From: Maniola hyperantus
Taxonomy: Eukaryota; Arthropoda; Insecta; Lepidoptera; Nymphalidae
NCBI RefSeq assembly: GCF_902806685.2
Contig: NC_048562.1
Location: 4,610,520 to 4,674,519, forward strand
Reading direction: 5' to 3'
DNA: 64,000 nucleotides
Shown piece after piece: positions 60,420 through 64,000 of the stretch (the first letter of the stretch is position 1; the number at the start of each line of letters is the position of its first letter). A program made the translations under genes and the position numbers. The notes under the pieces were generated by a model. The model searched no databases, had not been told where the DNA came from, and saw only the letters and a program-made list of their open reading frames with translations.

Positions 60420-61020
60420 TAAATGTTAATTTGTTTCTGTTTGTTATTTAAAAAAAAAAGATTTTAAATCTAAAATCACAAGTTCAAATTTGGAATTGCA
60501 TGTTCCACTTCTTGTCTTGTTATTTTATCGACTTGTGTTTCATGTATTGATTTCGTATTTTGTTTTAAATGATTGTGATAATCAATTCTTATCTACCGTC
60601 TAATGTTCTGATGAAAATAATGTTCCCATTATGAATTATTCATTTTAATGCATTTTCACTACCATATTTTTCTTTAATTTTAAGTTATTGTAAAAATTTG
60701 GGTCAAATCAGCCTAGATTAATTCGAATCATATTAAAATCACATAAGAATATTAATAAATAACGGTTATCAACCTCCTATTTTTTATGGACTTCATTAAA
60801 CTCGGTTTTCAAGGTAGGTACTTACTTAAACTTATTAGTAAGGATACCAAGTTAGGTAACTATCATGTAGTTTTGATTTAAGTAAATTCATAAAATCAAT
60901 CATTGCCAGCCCACTGCTGACACAGGTGTCTCTTCTTCTTCTTCTTATACTTTGGGGCTATGCAAGTTCTTGAATACCCTGTATCACTTTGACCATCTCC
61001 AATCTATTGATTGCCTCCAC
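60420..61020. other. AT-rich DNA, probably intron
   Basis: No gene or repeat is recognised; presumed intron of the gene starting at 60392. Confidence 0.4.
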
Positions 61021-61021
61021 T

Positions 61022-61313
61022 TCACATTTCCTTGTCAAGTCCTGTGGCCGCCAGATACAGCAGCACTTTTTTGACTGGAATTGAAGTGACATCCTCAGGG
61101 TATAAAATGTGTTTCCCTTGGTGGATGCTACGTTTGTGCATTAAAGCAGGGCAGTAGCAGACTATGTGCAATGGAGTCTCGGTAGATTTCTGGCACAGTC
61201 TGCAGATGTCCGAGCCACGGAGCGTAAGGTTGTACATGTGCCTGTTTAGACAACATAGACCTGTTAATGCTCGCACTAGAATGCACAGATTACTCCTATT
61301 ATTAGCCAGACAC
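61022..61313 (-). pseudogene. Non-LTR retrotransposon C-terminal remnant, part 2
   Basis: Minus-strand text encodes ANNRSNLCILVRALTGLCCL, NRHMYNLTLRGSDICRLC, then CQKSTETPLHIVCYCPAL and an ILYPEDVTSIPVKKVLLYLA end. This is the zinc-knuckle-like tail that follows RNase H in some insect non-LTR elements. It continues part 1 across the MITE at 61314. Confidence 0.7.
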
Positions 61314-61475
61314 TGGGGCCGATTCTCTAGTACACAATCTCTAAACTAAACTAAATTAACAGGTCTAAATCTAGTGCTTTCCTTTTCCGAAAGCAACATT
61401 ATGAAAGGGATAGCAATAGATTTAGACGTGATATTTTAGTTTAGTTTAGAGATTGTGTACAAAGGAATTAGCCAC
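61314..61475. mobile_element. MITE family M inserted in the retrotransposon remnant
   Basis: TGGGGCCGATTCTCTAGTAC...CTAAACTAAACTAAATTA is inverted at TTTTAGTTTAGTTTAGAG...GGAATTAGCCACA. The protein-like text on both sides lines up when it is skipped. Confidence 0.78.
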
Positions 61476-61690
61476 ATTACCTTCTTGTTGAAGAATTTGA
61501 CCAACGCTTTCGAGTGGTTTAACCCTGCCAAGTTTCTCCAGTGGTTGAGTGTGCCATAATAGCAATAGGTTAGAAGAGTAAGTTGAACTAGTCTGTTAGG
61601 TATACCGCAGACAGGCTCTGGGCCAATCTGTCGTGCCTTTGCGCCTCATTTAGCCAGAATGTCAGCATTGTCAGCATTTTGGGGACATGA
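61476..61690 (-). pseudogene. Non-LTR retrotransposon RNase H remnant, part 1
   Basis: Minus-strand text reads NADILAK, stop, GAKARQIGPEPVCGIPNRLV, then NHWRNLAGLNHSKALVKFFN. The NADILAK motif is the same as in the fragment at 48338-48499. A stop and a small duplication (AATGCTGACAATGCTGAC) break it. Confidence 0.65.
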
Positions 61691-62136
61691 TATGAAGCTA
61701 CAATATCAATTGCCATCGTCAAATCTATTAAAACACTTTCTGACCAACAGAGTTGTTCACATATAAATTAAATTGCCCAAGCATGTGGTTATGTCAAGTT
61801 CTGTTAACCAGTTCAAGAATAGATTGGACAAACATTTGGAAGACTCGAAGCACTTCTGATATAGACGCATCAGCAAAAGCTGCTTAGTCTCTTAAAAATA
61901 ATTTTTGTTGCCAACTATTCCAGCATATTTGATTGCTTAAAACTCACACAACTGAAAAGTTTGTGATGCATGCTCTTGATTGAACTCTGGACACCCAAAC
62001 AGGAGGTAGACATATTAATTGAATCAGTCGTTTCATAAACTGCATAAGTCACACAATTAAAATTTTTCAGAAATCAATTCAAAATAAAAAAAATTGAAAA
62101 TACTAATTATTGTTCATGAACACATTTAAATTTTTT

Positions 62137-62564
62137 AAGGTTCCGTACCTCAAAAGGAAAATCGGAACCCTTATAGGATCACTTTGTTGTCTGTCTGTCT
62201 GTCTGTCAATCAAGAAACCTACAGGGTACTTCCTGTTGACCTAGAATCATGAAATTTGGCAGGTAGGTTGGTCTTATAGCCGGCTTTAAGGGAAAAGTCT
62301 GAAAACTGAATTTGTGGTCACATCACACAAAAAAAATTAAATTGTGGTCATAAACTAATAATTAGTATTTTCAATTTTCGAAGTAAGATAACTATATCAA
62401 GTGGGGTATCATATGAAAGGGCTTCACTTGTGCATTCCAAAACAGATTTTTATTTATATTTATGCATCATAGTTTTTGAATTATCTTGCAAAATGTCGAA
62501 AAAATATGACTGTAGTACGGAACCCTCATTGCGCGAGCCTGACTCGCACTTGGCCGGTTTTTTT
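62137..62564 (+). repeat. Family C, full copy
   Basis: AAGGTTCCGTACCTCAAAAG to TGACTCGCACTTGGCCGG, next to an opposing partial copy. Confidence 0.8.
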
Positions 62565-62752
62565 GTGATGTAACCACAAATTCGCAGTTTTCATATTTTT
62601 CCCCTTACGTGTGCTCTAAGATTTACGTACCTGCCAAATTTCATGATTCTATAGGTCAACGGGAAGTACCCTATAGGTTTCTTGACAGACAGACAGACAA
62701 CAAACTGATTGTATAAGAGTTTTTTACTGTTGCGGTACGGAACCCTAAAAAC
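62565..62752 (-). repeat. Family C, 5' part, reverse
   Basis: TGTGATGTAACCACAAATTC to TTGCGGTACGGAACCCTAAA. It forms an inverted pair with the copy to the left. Confidence 0.72.
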
Positions 62753-63110
62753 TGCAGAAGCTCTGAAGCGCCGAGTACATTGAGTCGCTTACGTATTTCT
62801 CCAAGAAATTTTCTGCATTTTGTTTATCTTTTAAACAAGCCAAGGAAAAGTATAGAACATAAGTAAGTGAAGGCTACAGTTAAAACCATAGAATTATTAA
62901 GTACCTACTAAAGGTTAAAAGTAAAACGGAGCAAAATGAAATGAGTGACATTTGACGTTAATCTTATTGGAATCCAGTTAGTGTTTCGATGATAATGGAT
63001 TCCATCATTATGACTCAGTATTGTTATATGTACCTACTTATTACGATTAGATTTTTATTTTTGCAAAACACATTTAAAATTTTATTCTATTCAATTAATA
63101 AAACAAATCT
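62753..63110. other. Intergenic or intronic DNA, nothing recognised
   Basis: AT-rich, with no repeat family, RNA or convincing exon. Confidence 0.4.
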
Positions 63111-63116
63111 AAACAA

Positions 63117-63313
63117 TCCATACTAAGATTATAAATGAGAAAGTGTGTCTGTCTGTCTGCTAGCTTTTCACGGCTCAACCGTTCAACCGTTTTTGAAGAA
63201 ATTTGGTACAAAGATAGCTTACATCCCGGGGAAGGACATCCCGGAAAATCAAAGATCCCAAAGGATTTTTAAAAACCCAATTCCACGCGGACGAAGTCGT
63301 GGGCATCAGCTAG
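63117..63313 (+). repeat. Family B1 copy with internal deletion
   Basis: CCATACTAAGATTATAAATG, GTCTGTCTGTCTGCTAGC, GAAGAAATTTGGTACAAAGA, then GACGAAGTCGTGGGCATCAG with CTAGT. The ACATAGGCTACTTTTT segment is missing. Confidence 0.75.
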
Positions 63314-63519
63314 TTGAACATAAAAATTACAGATCGAAAATATCATCTAAACCACCGCAACGAGGCAGGGTGCCCAGAACGCTGGCAGCGTTACCTCGTT
63401 GAATGGCCAGACTAATATGCTGACCGAGGTAACTGCCAGCCCTCCGGTCCCCCTGGATTCCGCGAGATGGAATGAAAGGTCCTTAAAAAAGAATCGATCC
63501 TTATTACGCTTTATTATTG

Positions 63520-63760
63520 AAAATCTATACTAATTAAAAAATTTAAGTGTCTATCTGTCTGTCTGAAATAACTACCTCTAATTAAGCTCATATGGTTATT
63601 TGAACTATACCATAACTGAATCACACATTTTGAAAAATTTGTCTGTCTGTCTGTTTGAACGGGCTAATCTCCGGAACGGCTGAACCTTTTTTCATGGGAC
63701 TTTCACAGATAAGTAGAAGATAAACCAAGGAGTAAGATAGGCTACTTTTTTAACCGACTT
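63520..63760 (+). repeat. Dispersed repeat family U
   Basis: CTATCTGTCTGTCTGAAATA, GTCTGTCTGTCTGTTTGAAC, CTCCGGAACGGCTGAACC, then AACCAAGGAGTAAGATAGGC. Confidence 0.68.
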
Positions 63761-63780
63761 AAAACTAGATGACGAAAATA

Positions 63781-63972
63781 AATAAAAATCTGTTTCAGAA
63801 TGTACAGTACGGAGTACCCTTTCATATAACCTGTACATTCTAAAACAGATTTTTATTTGTTTTTATGCATCATAGTTTTTGATTTATCGCGCAAAATGTC
63901 GACAAAATACGACTCTAGTACGAAACCCTCGTTGCGCGACTCTGACTCTGACTCGCACTTGGCCGGTTTTTG
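63781..63972 (+). repeat. Family C 3' part with inverted start
   Basis: AATAAAAATCTGTTTCAGAA is inverted against TTCTAAAACAGATTTTTATT 50 bp later. Family C text then runs to CGCACTTGGCCGG. Confidence 0.7.
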
Positions 63973-64000
63973 AAGTCTGAAATCACAACGTATATTCGCA

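Overview
This is a 64 kb piece of insect nuclear DNA, almost certainly from a moth or butterfly (Lepidoptera). It is AT-rich, genes have GT-AG introns, and dispersed repeats of lepidopteran type fill most of the space. It holds the gemini/CP2 transcription factor, ADAT3, and a SIFamide gene beside an IMFamide gene; IMFamide is known to me from Lepidoptera (from memory, not checked here). Coding exons were found by reading both strands, chaining splice sites by reading phase, and matching family motifs.

Layout. (1) 161-9239, minus strand: the 5' 299 codons of gemini (gem) in eight coding exons whose phases all agree; the 3' part lies left of the window. (2) 9.3-22.4 kb: intergenic DNA with degenerate tandem repeats upstream of gem, several foldback/TIR elements (MITEs), tRNA-derived SINEs, and three dispersed repeat families called A, B and C here. 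(3) About 22.48-27.73 kb: a Jockey-type non-LTR retrotransposon with two intact overlapping ORFs. (4) 28-34 kb: gene-poor DNA with old duplications. (5) 34.2-34.85 kb, minus: two convincing but unidentified coding exons, the last exon of one gene and the apparent first exon of another only 91 bp downstream. (6) 36.77-39.53 kb: a satellite-like array of about 9.5 units of about 305 bp. (7) 39.8-49.7 kb: repeats, foldback elements, and a TIR element carrying a dead RNase H fragment. (8) 49930-51114, minus: single-exon ADAT3. (9) 53.98-59.65 kb: the SIFamide gene (minus) and its paralog IMFamide (plus), head to head, each with a noncoding first exon and the same two-exon coding layout. IMFamide has two tandemly duplicated promoter/first-exon cassettes. 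(10) 60392: probable first coding exon of an unidentified plus-strand gene; then a decayed retrotransposon 3' end and more repeats.

The gene products do not form one pathway: a transcription factor, a tRNA-editing subunit and a neuropeptide pair. The most interesting points are the SIFa/IMFa pair with its duplicated TATA/initiator promoters, the higher-order satellite array, and a core arrangement (tetranucleotide array, about 50 nt, then GAAATTTGG) shared by otherwise different repeat families. Repeat family letters are local labels, not database names.
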